This document shows, one piece after another, positions 47,818 through 57,749 of a DNA stretch of 64,000 nucleotides (position 1 is its first letter; each line of letters starts with the position of its first letter). The DNA comes from Streptomyces sp. NBC_01341 (GTDB taxonomy: Bacteria; Actinomycetota; Actinomycetes; Streptomycetales; Streptomycetaceae), in contig NZ_CP108364.1 of assembly GCF_035946055.1 (NCBI RefSeq), positions 248,001 through 312,000 on the forward strand. Direction: 5' to 3'. The notes beneath the pieces are model-generated. The model was not told the DNA's origin, ran no database searches, and was given only the letters and a program-made list of their open reading frames with translations. The translations under genes were made by a program, and so were the position numbers.

Positions 47818-49515
47818 TCAGGTCACCGGGGGCAGGTTCGGGCCGGTCGTACCCAATTGCTCCGCGGCCACGACCTGGGGAACGGGCCAGGTCACCCCCG
47901 GTGGCGGCCAGCTCTGGCCGGTCTCTCGCAGGAAGTCCGCAGGGGGCTCGTACAGGGGCGGTTGGCTGCCGTCGGGCAGCATTGACGCCCACCGAAGGCC
48001 GGCGGTGCGCCCCTCGAACTCCTGCCGCATCGCGTCCAGCCGGTCGGGCTGCTCGATCAGGTCGACGGCGGCCGCCGCCAGATACCTGGCGGCGGAGAGC
48101 AGGGCCTGGTGGCCGATGTTGGTCGAGGCAGTCGCGGTGACACCCCAGTTGTGGTTCGGGATGCCGGGCGGGTAGGCCGCCGAAAGCAGTACCGCGGTGG
48201 GCGCCTGCCAGCTGATGTCGGCCGTGTCGGTGGCCAGGCCACCGGTGTACCCGGCTGCCGGCGGCGCCAGCGGGGTCAGCTCGGTGGGCATGCCCACTTC
48301 CGGCCGGCCGAGGGACTTCTGCAGGGTCTTCGCCAGCGCGTGGTCCGCATCCGTGAACCGGGGAGCGCCGATCTGCCGCATGTTGTCGTTGAGCAGCTCC
48401 GCACCCGCCTTGTTGGCCAGCAGGTTCCACGTGGCCGAGTGGAACTTGTGCACCAGGCGGGTCTGACTGGCCTGTGCCGCGGCCTTCGCACAGTCCACGA
48501 GCTTGTCGTAGAGGACCCTCGCCCGGTCGGGGCTGCCCTCCCGGACGAAGAACCAGATCGAGCACATGTCGGGGGTCACATTGGGGGCGCCGCCGCCGTT
48601 GATGATCGCGTAGTGGAACCGTCCCGAGGGTGCGACGTTCTTCTCCCGCAGGTACTCCGACATCGTGGCCATGATGAGGGCACCGTCGAGACCGCTCTTG
48701 TTGCCCAGCGGCGTCCCCCCGTGCCCCGATGCGCCGAGGAAGGTGAACGTCGTCGATATCAGGGCACTGGTGGTGTTCCAGAACGGCACCGTGATGTTGA
48801 AGGGGTGCCAGTCCAGGAATGCGTCCAGCCCGTCGTAGACGCCTGCCTTGACTGCGTAGGCCTTGCCGACGAGTTGTTCCTCGCCCGCGCTGCCGAACAG
48901 TTTGACCGTGGCCTTCAGGCCGTGTGCGCGGATCGCGTGCGCCACAGCGATGGCGGCGGCGGTACCGCCCGCGCCGAGGGCGTTGTGCGCGTCCCCGTGC
49001 CCGGCACCGTACGTGGGTCCGTAGGCGTCGTGGTGGTAGACCAGCGGGTCGTGGCTGGACACACCTCGCTTCTGGGAGAGTCCCGGCAGCGCGTCGTATT
49101 CGGCGTTGAATCCCAGGACGGGACCGCCCTCACCGTAGGTGGCGACGAAGGCGGTGGGGAATCCGGCGGAACCCCACTCCACGGTGAAGCCGTTGTCCTG
49201 CAGCAGCCGGGCGGTGGCGAGCGAGGACTTCCACTCGCGCAGGGACAGTTCGGCGTGCTGCCACACCTCGTCGCTCAACTTGGTTATCGCGCCGGCGCTT
49301 TTGCTGATCCAGTCCAGCGCCGTCTCCTTCGCCGCGGTGCTGCGGGCCAGGCCGCTCGGGGGCCGGTAACCCGCGGCAGTCACGCCGGTGCTCTCGTCGT
49401 AGCCAAGGGTCGCGGCCAGCACGGGGTCGGCCTGGAGGATGGCCGCGGTCGTCGCCGAGGCGCCGAGTCCGAACATCTTGAGCAGGCGCCTGCGGCCCGG
49501 GTCCAGTTCATTCAC
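47818..49515 (-). CDS. Tat-exported M20-family amidohydrolase
   Basis: 565-aa peptidase M20/M28-type amidohydrolase, nearest in type to AbgB-like aminobenzoyl-glutamate or aminoacylase enzymes. GTG 49515 with AGGA upstream. The N terminus RRRLLKMFG followed by a hydrophobic core is a twin-arginine signal. Metal-binding-region residues appear in GFNAEYDALPG, GHGDAHNALGAGG (His/Asp), FGSAGEEQL (Glu) and GASGHGGTP (His). Secreted metal-dependent hydrolase; substrate unknown. Confidence 0.88.
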   Translation of the reverse strand: MNELDPGRRRLLKMFGLGASATTAAILQADPVLAATLGYDESTGVTAAGYRPPSGLARSTAAKETALDWISKSAGAITKLSDEVWQHAELSLREWKSSLATARLLQDNGFTVEWGSAGFPTAFVATYGEGGPVLGFNAEYDALPGLSQKRGVSSHDPLVYHHDAYGPTYGAGHGDAHNALGAGGTAAAIAVAHAIRAHGLKATVKLFGSAGEEQLVGKAYAVKAGVYDGLDAFLDWHPFNITVPFWNTTSALISTTFTFLGASGHGGTPLGNKSGLDGALIMATMSEYLREKNVAPSGRFHYAIINGGGAPNVTPDMCSIWFFVREGSPDRARVLYDKLVDCAKAAAQASQTRLVHKFHSATWNLLANKAGAELLNDNMRQIGAPRFTDADHALAKTLQKSLGRPEVGMPTELTPLAPPAAGYTGGLATDTADISWQAPTAVLLSAAYPPGIPNHNWGVTATASTNIGHQALLSAARYLAAAAVDLIEQPDRLDAMRQEFEGRTAGLRWASMLPDGSQPPLYEPPADFLRETGQSWPPPGVTWPVPQVVAAEQLGTTGPNLPPVT

Positions 49516-49837
49516 GTCAGGGTCGTTCCTCGCGGGATCGGGGTGAGGGTTTGTGAGGGGCCGGGACTCGGCGGAAACCTGTGAGTGAGATACGTGTTTC
49601 CCAGTGCACACCGGTGTTGCCGTCTCCGGAGAGAGGCGGTGTGCGAGTGATCCGGCGGCGCCCTCACAGCATCGTCGAAGTCTAACTGAACGGTGAAGTG
49701 CCTACCTTGACGGACCGGAACCCACACCACGGTGTGTTTCCTTCCCACCGCGGCATGGCAGGATCACCCCCACCCAGGCCGCGCCGCAGCGGCAAGGGTC
49801 CACACTCCACCGAACGACTCCGAGAGAGCGTGCAGAC
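49516..49837. other. Divergent intergenic region
   Basis: About 320 bases between M20 and DUF5010 genes. It contains a TTGACG box (49707-49712) and CACACC-AC-GGTGTG palindrome (49723-49736), which may control the glycosidase. Confidence 0.45.
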
Positions 49838-51835
49838 GTGCGTATACGTGCCTTTCACCGGAAGCACAGCCGGAGATACACAGTGATGTCAGCGGTCCTT
49901 GCGGCCGCCGCCGGGATCGGGATGGCGGCCACGGGGACCACGCCCGCCGGTGCCGCGCCGACCGCCGCTGTCGTCGACACGGGCGGTACGGTCCTGTCGC
50001 ACCGGGCGCCGGGACGCACCGGGGACCTGGGCGTGACCTTCGGGTTCTCCACCCGGACCCTGGCCGGGGGGCCGTACGAGAACCAGAGCAACCGGATCGA
50101 CAACCTGCCCCTGTATCAGGCGGCCACGGGATCGTCCGACCGGTTCTGGGACAACTACGTCGAAGAACTGGTCACCTCCGGCGTCGACTTCGTCGCCATG
50201 GTCACCCGCGGTTACGTACCCGGTTCCGCGGTGCCCAACCAGGGCGGGGACCCACGAGCGATCACCGGGCTGGTCAACGCCATCAAGCGCGGTGGATATG
50301 CAGACAGGCTGAAGGTCGCCGCGTTCGACGACACACCGGCCTCGATGACCGACAAGAAGAACCAGGTCAAGCACAAGACCGGTGGCTACTCGCCGGTCTT
50401 CGACATCGGCGACACGAGCGGGGCCGGCGAGGGCGGCTACCAGTACCTCTGGGACAACGACCTCAGGGCGTACTTCCAGTCCGTGCCGGACGAACTGCGC
50501 TACAAGGTGAACGGTCAGCCGGTCGTCTACCTCTGGTCCAACAACACATTCGCCTTCTCCGGCCAGGGCGGTGGAAACTCGGCCCGGCTGCTCCAGCACG
50601 TCCGCTCGCAGGCGCAGTCCGAGTTCGGCCAGAGCCCCTACTTCGTCGTCGACAACAGCTGGCTGAAGAACGACTCCGCGGTGGCGCCCGTCGTGAACGG
50701 AGCGAACGGCTGGTTCGGAGTGCCCAGCCCGGCCTATACCAACACGACCTTCAACGGTCAGTCCTACGGCGTCGCCGTGCCCGGCTTCCGTTTTGTGTCC
50801 GGGGCCACCAACATGGTGATCGACCCCGACCACGGCAAGACGCTGGTGAACAACCTGGAGGCCACCGTCAACGGTGGCGACAGGATCACTCTGTTCGAAG
50901 GGTTCACCGACTGGGAGGAGAACGCCGCCCTGTGGCGCACCCGGAACGCGCCGTACACCACGACGCAGCGTGACTATCCGAACCAGAACCTCAACATCCT
51001 CCGCCGCTACTCGAAGGATCCCTTCCCTGCCGGCATGGTCGTCCAGGCGGAATCCGCGGACGCGGTGAGCGACACCACGGCCGGCAACCTCTGGGCCGTC
51101 TACCGCGACGACGACCTCGACGTCCAGGCCACCACCGACACGGGGGGCGGCTGGAACGTCGGCAGCACGGCAACCGGCGAATGGTTGCAGTGGCGTGAGG
51201 TGCCGATGCAGGGCACCGAGAACCTCAAGGTCCGCGTCGCCACACCGAACAGCGGCTCCCAGCTGCGGTTCGTCGTCGACGGCGTCGCGGGACCTGTCGT
51301 GGACGTGCCCAACACCGGGGACTGGCAGACCTGGCAGACCATCGACGCCGGAACGTACCAGTTCTCCCCCGGCACGCATCACACGGTGCAACTGCAGCAG
51401 GTGTCGGGCGGCCAGAACATCAACTGGTGGCGGGCCGACCGGGCCGCAGAACCGACGGGGCGGATCAGCGGATACGGCGGCAAGTGCGTCGATGTCGCCG
51501 GAGCCGACTCGACCGACGGCACTGCCGTCCAGCTCTACACCTGCAACGACACCGCCGCACAGTCGTGGACCAAGGCGGCGGACGGCAGCCTCAAGGCCCT
51601 GGGCAAGTGCATGGACGTCACCGGTGGCGCCACGGCCAACGGCACCAAGGTACAGCTGGCCACCTGCAACGGCGGCGGCGCCCAGAAGTGGCAGCCTGCC
51701 ACGTCGAGCGGCCTGGTCAACCCGCAGTCCGGCCGATGCCTCGACGCGACCGGACCGAGCTCGGCCGACGGCACGCGTCTGCAGATCTGGGACTGCGCGG
51801 GCAGCGCCAACCAGAAGTGGGCCCTGCCGGGCTGA
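49838..51835 (+). CDS. Secreted DUF5010-type glycosidase with CBM6 and ricin-B domains
   Basis: Extracellular carbohydrate-active protein, 665 aa. GTG 49838; signal peptide to about residue 41. The catalytic-type part (about 55-390) has GVTFGFSTRTLAGGPYENQ and the segments WDNYVEELVTSGVDFVAM, VYLWSNN, matching DUF5010-type glycosidase domains. A CBM6-type carbohydrate module (about 405-530: VVQAESADAVSDTTAG, VGSTATGEWLQW) and a ricin-B/CBM13 trefoil (about 535-665, QxW repeats AQSW, AQKW, NQKW) follow. Substrate unknown. Confidence 0.88.
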   Translation: MRIRAFHRKHSRRYTVMSAVLAAAAGIGMAATGTTPAGAAPTAAVVDTGGTVLSHRAPGRTGDLGVTFGFSTRTLAGGPYENQSNRIDNLPLYQAATGSSDRFWDNYVEELVTSGVDFVAMVTRGYVPGSAVPNQGGDPRAITGLVNAIKRGGYADRLKVAAFDDTPASMTDKKNQVKHKTGGYSPVFDIGDTSGAGEGGYQYLWDNDLRAYFQSVPDELRYKVNGQPVVYLWSNNTFAFSGQGGGNSARLLQHVRSQAQSEFGQSPYFVVDNSWLKNDSAVAPVVNGANGWFGVPSPAYTNTTFNGQSYGVAVPGFRFVSGATNMVIDPDHGKTLVNNLEATVNGGDRITLFEGFTDWEENAALWRTRNAPYTTTQRDYPNQNLNILRRYSKDPFPAGMVVQAESADAVSDTTAGNLWAVYRDDDLDVQATTDTGGGWNVGSTATGEWLQWREVPMQGTENLKVRVATPNSGSQLRFVVDGVAGPVVDVPNTGDWQTWQTIDAGTYQFSPGTHHTVQLQQVSGGQNINWWRADRAAEPTGRISGYGGKCVDVAGADSTDGTAVQLYTCNDTAAQSWTKAADGSLKALGKCMDVTGGATANGTKVQLATCNGGGAQKWQPATSSGLVNPQSGRCLDATGPSSADGTRLQIWDCAGSANQKWALPG

Positions 51836-52814
51836 GACGGGCGCGGGCCGTCCGATGCGGAACGGCTCTGAATAGACGGCCCGCCGCCCTCTCCTACGGC
51901 CCCCTGCCTTCATCACAGAAGCAGGGGGCCTTCGGCATGCGAACCTCTCCCCGCCTGAGCCTCGGCGCCCCCTCGCCAGGTAAGCACGGGCGACACGAGG
52001 GCTCCGTGTGCGAGAGGCGCCTGGTCGGCCAACGCGTTCACCTGGCCCGCTTCCCGCTTTGACAGAGGGCCCACCTATCATCATAATTGCCCAGTCAATG
52101 AAATTTGTACGTCACCCCACACGCACAGGACCAAGCCTCGCATGGACGATGAGCCCGGCCGGACGCGAACGTCCACTGCGGCCCGCTTAAGGACTGCCCC
52201 GTAATCCCTGGTGGATCAGCGCGCGGCGTCAGATGCGGCGCATCGCGGGGCGGTGGGACATCCGCATATTGGATGCATTGGGGCGTTCCGACAACGCGGC
52301 GAGGCGCCGTAGCTGTCGTCGTACGCCCGCCAGGGGTTACGGGACAGCCCTTGGACACCGAGACGGATGGCCGAACTCGGCTCATTTCCTGAACGGTCGA
52401 ACCGCCGCGCGGCGATGACGCGGCCGCCCGGCTCCGTACCTCGAAGACCCCCGCAGCACAGAGGGGTCCACATCGGCGCGCGCGGTAAGGCGAGGGCCAC
52501 CTCGAGGCGGTTCACTCCGGCGAATGCACCTCACGCACGGTGCCGGACGCGTGGGCGCGGCCGATTCCATGGGTAACCAACGATTAATTAATTGTTTGGT
52601 CAATTATTTATGTGTGTTGGCGGCACTTGGCTCGTCGGCGACGTGACCTCATTACTTTGCATCATCACGGGACCTTTCTCGCGTCACGCGGGTGCCTCCG
52701 CGCCCCCCGGTGTGGGAGTTCCCTCGCCGGAGGCTTCAGCTCCGGCACATGTTTCTCAGCAGGCCGATGCCTCGGGCACCGGCTTCCGGCAACCAATCCA
52801 GGAGAGTGGGCGTC
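51836..52814. other. Long gene-free stretch before type VII locus
   Basis: About 980 bases. A terminator (51898-51930) closes the glycosidase. TTGCCCAGTCAA (52087-52098) and an AT-rich TTAATTAATTGTTTGG patch with TTGTTTGGTCAA (52592-52603) occur inside. I see no coding sequence with a ribosome site and family signature. It probably carries the type VII locus promoter and may hold a decayed gene. Confidence 0.5.
51898..51930 (+). terminator. Terminator after glycosidase
   Basis: GGCCCCCTGC (51898-51907) pairs exactly with GCAGGGGGCC (51921-51930) across a 13-nt loop, about 60 nt after the stop codon. Confidence 0.75.
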
Positions 52815-53177
52815 ATGGCGGCGACCGACGGCACGAACACGAGCGTCACGGGATCCGACGGAGTTCTCTACAACGCCACGCCCGCGGAACTCAAGGAGAA
52901 GGCCGGAGAAATCATCACCACCCAGGGGACCGTGCAGGGCGAACTCTCCAGGCTGAAGGACTACGTGATCGGTCTGGAAGCCTCGTGGGCCGGCATCGCG
53001 GCTGACACGTTCCAGCAGTTGATGAGCGAGTGGGACATACACGCGGCACACCTGCAGGACGCGCTGCTCGGCATCGCACACGGCCTGCAGAGCACCGCCA
53101 ACAACTACACCGAGGGTGAGCACGTGAACCTGACGAATCTCAACAACGTGCATCTTCCGCCCGCTCGCCTGTCCTGA
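52815..53177 (+). CDS. WXG100-family type VII secretion protein
   Basis: 120-aa helical hairpin protein. W58-A-G60 in EASWAGIAADTF is the turn motif and Y98-TEG-E102 matches the YxxxE export signature after helix two. ATG 52815; AGGAGAG lies about 10 nt upstream. Followed by a second WXG gene. Likely secreted as a dimer by the EccC/EccD system. Confidence 0.85.
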   Translation: MAATDGTNTSVTGSDGVLYNATPAELKEKAGEIITTQGTVQGELSRLKDYVIGLEASWAGIAADTFQQLMSEWDIHAAHLQDALLGIAHGLQSTANNYTEGEHVNLTNLNNVHLPPARLS

Positions 53178-53234
53178 CAACGGCACGCACCGCGCCACGC
53201 CCGCTGCACACACCCATTCGTCGGAGGAACCAAT

Positions 53235-53561
53235 ATGCCCGATATCGAAGGCAGTAACATCCGCGTCGGACGCGGCCTGGAAGGCGCTGGGCCCTATCTC
53301 AACGGCCAGGCGGATCACATCATGGGTGAACTGCACACCCTGAGGAGTCACCTCGCCTCGCTGATCGACACCTGGAACGCCCAGTCCGCGACCGACTACC
53401 AGGCACGCATGCATGAGTGGGACACGGCCGCCATCGGCCTGTTCGGCAGCGAGGCGGAGGACGGCGTGCTCGGCGAGATCGCAAAGGCGCTGGGGGTCAA
53501 CTGGGGCAACTACGTCGACGCCGAGGAAGCCAACATAAAGACGTGGAACTCCACACACTGA
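53235..53561 (+). CDS. WXG100-like type VII secretion protein
   Basis: 108-aa helical protein, variant turn W47-N-A49 (TWNAQSATDYQ). Near the C terminus NYVDAEEA supplies a YxxxE export-type motif. GGAGGAACC upstream of ATG 53235. Pairs with the preceding protein by position. Confidence 0.85.
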   Translation: MPDIEGSNIRVGRGLEGAGPYLNGQADHIMGELHTLRSHLASLIDTWNAQSATDYQARMHEWDTAAIGLFGSEAEDGVLGEIAKALGVNWGNYVDAEEANIKTWNSTH

Positions 53562-53633
53562 TCCCGCAGATCTGCACGACCCCGCCGCACGGCCCGCAGG
53601 GCCCTCGTCGACGTGTGACAAGGAATTACCTCA

Positions 53634-54992
53634 GTGGAGAATGAACGCTGCCACGTGACCGTGGTAGGAGCGCGACGGCGGGTGGATCTCGCGATACCCG
53701 CGGACGCGGCCATCGCCGAGTACACGCCGGCGCTGCTCGAACTCGTCGGGCAGGTGGAGTTCGACGAGACCTTCCCCCCGGTCTGGTCGCTCGCTCTGCC
53801 GGGCGCACCGCCGTTCGCACCGGAGAACTCGCTTCGCGAGTCCGGCATCACGGACGGTGCGACGCTGTACCTCCGCGACGCGGCGGCGGGCGAATCCGAT
53901 GAACCCGTGGTCACCGACCTCGAGGAGTCGGTCGCCGGCGCCGACAGGGACATGCCCGCGTGGGGCCGTAGGCCGCGGGCCTACACCACCATGGTCCTGG
54001 GCCTGTTGAGCTTCATCGCAGGGTTCGTGGTGCTGGCGTCGACAGGGGGCCGGGACACGGTGCTGCCGGCCACCGGTGCCGGGGCGATCGTCGTCGCCTT
54101 CACCCTCACCCTCCTGGCCTGGCACGCCACCCGCCAGGGCTGGTCCCTCGCGCTGGGCCTGCGGCTGATCATGGCGTGCTCAGCCGTTCCGCTGCTCGCT
54201 GTCGGCGCCGCGTCGCTGCCGGCCGCCACCACGAGCACGGCATCCACGCTGACGGCTCTGAGCGCGGGGGCTCTGCTGGGGGCGCTTGCCGCCCTTCTGG
54301 CGCTGCGCCACGCGACGACCTTGATGGCGGTGGCGACCACCGGCATCACGCTGCTGCTGACGGTGTGCCTGACCCTGGGCGGCGCCTCGCTGCCGGAGGC
54401 GTCCGCCGTGGTGGCCGTCAGCATGATGGCGGTACTCAGCGCCGCCCCCAAGGTCGCCGGCCATTTCGCGGTACTGGCAGGGACCTCCGGCACGGGGGCG
54501 GAGGCGTACGGGGACGAGGCCGACGTACTGCGCCTGGTCAAGCGTGGCCAACAACTGCTGGTCGGGACGAACCTCCTGGGCTCCCTCGTCGCCGCAGCGT
54601 GCCTGGTGATCCTGGGCACCACGGACCAGCCCTTCGCGGTGGCCCTGGCGGCCTGCCTGGGTCTCGCCCTCATTCTTCGGGCGGGACTGCTCACGATGGC
54701 GCCTGCCGTCGTGCCGATGGTGACGGCCGGATCGGTAGGCCTCGCGACCACGCTGATCCGAGCGCCGGCGAACTTCGGCGCTCCGCACTGGGCAGGTGCC
54801 GTCACGCTGCTCGGTGCGGCCGCACTGACCCTGGCGTTCGGCCTGGCCCGGGCCTTTCGGGAGGACGGTGCCGACGAGCGGCCCTCGTGGATCGACCCGC
54901 TGTCCGGATTCCTCCTGCTGGTCTCCGTTCCGCTCGCGGTGGGCGTCTTCGATGTGTACGCGTCCCTGCTGAACTCGGGGCAGACGCCGTGA
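53634..54992 (+). CDS. eccD: Type VII secretion membrane protein EccD
   Basis: 452-aa ESX integral membrane protein. Residues 1-85 are the ubiquitin-like YukD domain (CHVTVVGARRRVDLAIPADA start, ATLYLRD end); about eleven hydrophobic helices follow from residue 115 to the end. GTG 53634 with AAGGA about 10 nt upstream. It forms the bulk of the type VII inner-membrane pore with EccB, EccC and EccE, of which only EccC is in this window. Confidence 0.9.
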   Translation: MENERCHVTVVGARRRVDLAIPADAAIAEYTPALLELVGQVEFDETFPPVWSLALPGAPPFAPENSLRESGITDGATLYLRDAAAGESDEPVVTDLEESVAGADRDMPAWGRRPRAYTTMVLGLLSFIAGFVVLASTGGRDTVLPATGAGAIVVAFTLTLLAWHATRQGWSLALGLRLIMACSAVPLLAVGAASLPAATTSTASTLTALSAGALLGALAALLALRHATTLMAVATTGITLLLTVCLTLGGASLPEASAVVAVSMMAVLSAAPKVAGHFAVLAGTSGTGAEAYGDEADVLRLVKRGQQLLVGTNLLGSLVAAACLVILGTTDQPFAVALAACLGLALILRAGLLTMAPAVVPMVTAGSVGLATTLIRAPANFGAPHWAGAVTLLGAAALTLAFGLARAFREDGADERPSWIDPLSGFLLLVSVPLAVGVFDVYASLLNSGQTP

Positions 54993-55020
54993 CGGTGCCG
55001 GGGAAGGGAGCGCGACGCCG

Positions 55021-57714
55021 GTGAAGCGCAACGTGCTGCGGGTGGCGGACCGCGGCTGGGGAACCTATCGCACCGTCACGGCCGCGCTGCGGGTCGCCGG
55101 CGAGGGCGCGGTGATCCATGTGCAGCCGGGCGTCTACCGGGAAACCCTGTCCCTCGACGCCGCGGTCACCGTGCTCGCGGAGAAGGGCCCGGGGACCGTG
55201 CGGATCGCGGCCCCGCACGGTCCCGCGCTCAGCGTGAGCGGTGGCGGGCCCGTGCTGCGGGACATCTCGTTCGAGGGCGCGCCGAGCGGCGGCCCGTCGG
55301 TACTCATCGGTGGCGGCACCCCGGTCCTGGAACAGTGCACGATGACCGGCGGTGGGATCGAGGTCATTCGCGATGCCACGGCGGAACTCCGCTCCTGCAC
55401 CGTCGAGGACACCGTCCAGTCCGGCGTGCACGTCACCGGCACGGCTCACGTGGTCCTGGAGGACTGCGTCGTACGGTCGGCGGCGGGGCACGGGCTGGCA
55501 CTGAGCGACGCCGCGCGGGCGGAGGTACGCCGGACGACCCTCGAACGGTTCACCGGGTGCGGGGTCGTGATGGCCGGGGAGTCGCTGGCCACGTTCGACG
55601 AGTGCACCGTCCGGCACACACGTGACGCGGCGGTACTCGTGCACACCCCGGCACGTCTGCTGATGCGCGAATGCCGGCTGCACGACACCCGTGCCCAGGG
55701 GCTGGTCATGGCTGACGGTCCCGGCATCACAGCCCCGGCCGAACCGGGCGCCGACCGTGCCTCGGCAGCAGCAGGCCGGGAGGAACCGCAGATCCGGCTG
55801 GAGAAGTGCGAAGTTTTCCGCACCGGGCACGAAGGCGTGCTGGCGGGTGGCGAGGCCGCGCTCCGGCTCCGGGACTGTCACGTCCGAGACACGGGCGGGG
55901 CGGGGGTGATCGCGGCGGGTGCGTGCCGGGTGGAGCTCGACGGGACGCGGGTGGTCGACGTGCCCGGTACGGGCCTGGCCGCTCTGGACAGCGCCGAACT
56001 GTCGGTGAAGGGCGGGACCGTGGCCCGGACCGGCGCCAACGGTGTGCACGGCACGGGCACCTGCACGGTCCGCCTCACCGAGTGCGAGATCTCGACGACG
56101 GGCTTCACTGCCCTCCACTTCGGTGGGAGCGCTCGGGCCCACCTGCGTTCCTGCACGGTGCGGGACAGCAGGCAGCACGCCGTCCGGGTGGAGGAGGCCG
56201 CGGATCTCGTCGCGGAGGACACGCGGGTGGAGCACGCGCGCATGACCGGCTTCGACGTGCGGGACGCCGACGTGGTGCTACGCCGGTGCGTGATCAGTGG
56301 GACGACCACCGGCATCAGGCTGGACACCAGGCACCGTCCGCTGCTGGAGGGCTGCGAAGTGCTCCGCCCCACCGGGACGGGTATCGAGATCGCGGCCGCC
56401 ACGGGCGCCGTGGTGCTCGGCGGGCGGGTGGAGGGCGCCGGGTCGGCCGGCGTCTTCCTCGACGAGCGCAGTGAGGCTGTGGTCGAGGAGTTGACCATCG
56501 CCGACACGAAGGGCAGCGGACTGGTGATCTGGTCCGGAGCCCGGCCCCGGGTGCGTTCGGTGTCCATCTCGGGCACCGGGAAGAACGGCGTGTACGTCGG
56601 TGACGGAGCCGAGGGGCTGCTGGAGGACTGTTCAGTGGCCGCCACCGGCTACCCCGCCGTGTACGTCGGGGCCGGGGCCTCTCCCGTGCTGCGCCGGTGT
56701 CTGGTGCACGACACCGACGAGGACTTGTCCCAGGCCGACGATGCCGCTGCACGCTTCGAGCACTGCCGCACCAGCAACGTCAAGGTCACCACCATGCCGA
56801 CGGAGGCCGGGGGCGAAGTGGCCGCGGCGGGCGCCGGGCGGATCGCGGTGGCCGGTTCAGCTGCCCCCGAGGCGGACGAGCGGGAGGCCGCGGCCGCGGG
56901 ACAACTTCCCGAGCTGCTGTCCGAACTCGACCGCCTGGTGGGCCTGGAGGGCGTCAAACGGGAAGTGGCGTCCATGGCCAAGGTGATGCAGATGGTCAAG
57001 CGACGCCAGGAGGCGGGTCTGCAGCCGCCGCCTCTGAGCCGGCATCTGATCTTCGCGGGTAATCCGGGCACCGGCAAGACGACGGTCGCACGACTGTACG
57101 GCCGGCTTCTCGCAGCGCTCGGCCTGCTGGCCAACGGGCATTTGGTGGAGGCCGACCGAAGCGCTCTGGTCGGCGAATACGTGGGACACACCGCGCCGAA
57201 GACCACGGCTCTCTTCCGACGGGCCTTGGGCGGTGTGCTGTTCATCGACGAGGCGTACGCCCTGGTCCCGGCGGGGCAGAGCAACGACTTCGGACAGGAG
57301 GTCATTTCCACCCTGGTCAAGCTCATGGAGGACCACCGTGACGAGGTCGTCGTGATCGCGGCGGGCTACCCGGAGGACATGGAGCGCCTCATCGACTCCA
57401 ATCCGGGCCTTGCGTCACGCTTCACCCGGACCCTCACCTTCGACGACTACTCCTCGGCCGATCTTGTACGGATCGTGGAGCACCAGGCCACCAGCCACGA
57501 ATACGGGATCGGCGAGGACACCGCGTCGGCTCTGCTCGCGCACTTCGAGGCGACCGAGCGGACCGAGCGCTTCGGCAACGGCCGGACGGCCCGTCAGACG
57601 TTTCAGCGGATGACCGAACACCATGCGATGCGAGTGGCTGACCTGGCCGCCCCCGATGACCGGGACCTCACAGCGCTGCTGCCCGCCGACGTGCCCCCGG
57701 CGGTGACCGGATGA
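55021..57714 (+). CDS. Beta-helix/AAA+ (CbxX-SpoVK-type) fusion in type VII locus
   Basis: 897-aa protein. Residues 1 to about 590 are a right-handed parallel beta-helix of many short repeats of the form ..LEDC.V..T..HG... (pectate-lyase/CASH type). From about 640 an AAA+ ATPase of the CbxX/CfqX/EccA class follows: Walker A GNPGTGKT (680-687), Walker B FIDEAY with Asp743-Glu744, and a sensor Arg region NPGLASRFT near 798. Mycobacterial EccA has an N-terminal TPR domain instead. GTG 55021 has GAAGGGAG about 11 nt upstream. It follows EccD by 28 nt, so is likely in the same operon. Confidence 0.9.
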   Translation: MKRNVLRVADRGWGTYRTVTAALRVAGEGAVIHVQPGVYRETLSLDAAVTVLAEKGPGTVRIAAPHGPALSVSGGGPVLRDISFEGAPSGGPSVLIGGGTPVLEQCTMTGGGIEVIRDATAELRSCTVEDTVQSGVHVTGTAHVVLEDCVVRSAAGHGLALSDAARAEVRRTTLERFTGCGVVMAGESLATFDECTVRHTRDAAVLVHTPARLLMRECRLHDTRAQGLVMADGPGITAPAEPGADRASAAAGREEPQIRLEKCEVFRTGHEGVLAGGEAALRLRDCHVRDTGGAGVIAAGACRVELDGTRVVDVPGTGLAALDSAELSVKGGTVARTGANGVHGTGTCTVRLTECEISTTGFTALHFGGSARAHLRSCTVRDSRQHAVRVEEAADLVAEDTRVEHARMTGFDVRDADVVLRRCVISGTTTGIRLDTRHRPLLEGCEVLRPTGTGIEIAAATGAVVLGGRVEGAGSAGVFLDERSEAVVEELTIADTKGSGLVIWSGARPRVRSVSISGTGKNGVYVGDGAEGLLEDCSVAATGYPAVYVGAGASPVLRRCLVHDTDEDLSQADDAAARFEHCRTSNVKVTTMPTEAGGEVAAAGAGRIAVAGSAAPEADEREAAAAGQLPELLSELDRLVGLEGVKREVASMAKVMQMVKRRQEAGLQPPPLSRHLIFAGNPGTGKTTVARLYGRLLAALGLLANGHLVEADRSALVGEYVGHTAPKTTALFRRALGGVLFIDEAYALVPAGQSNDFGQEVISTLVKLMEDHRDEVVVIAAGYPEDMERLIDSNPGLASRFTRTLTFDDYSSADLVRIVEHQATSHEYGIGEDTASALLAHFEATERTERFGNGRTARQTFQRMTEHHAMRVADLAAPDDRDLTALLPADVPPAVTG

Positions 57715-57749
57715 ACCGGCGCCGTGGGCACATCGGAGGTTTCGGGGCG

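Noticed and set aside
49889..52084. 731-codon minus-strand frame opposite the DUF5010 glycosidase
   Set aside because: Mirror of a strongly supported secreted enzyme; runs into a gene-free region without ribosome site.
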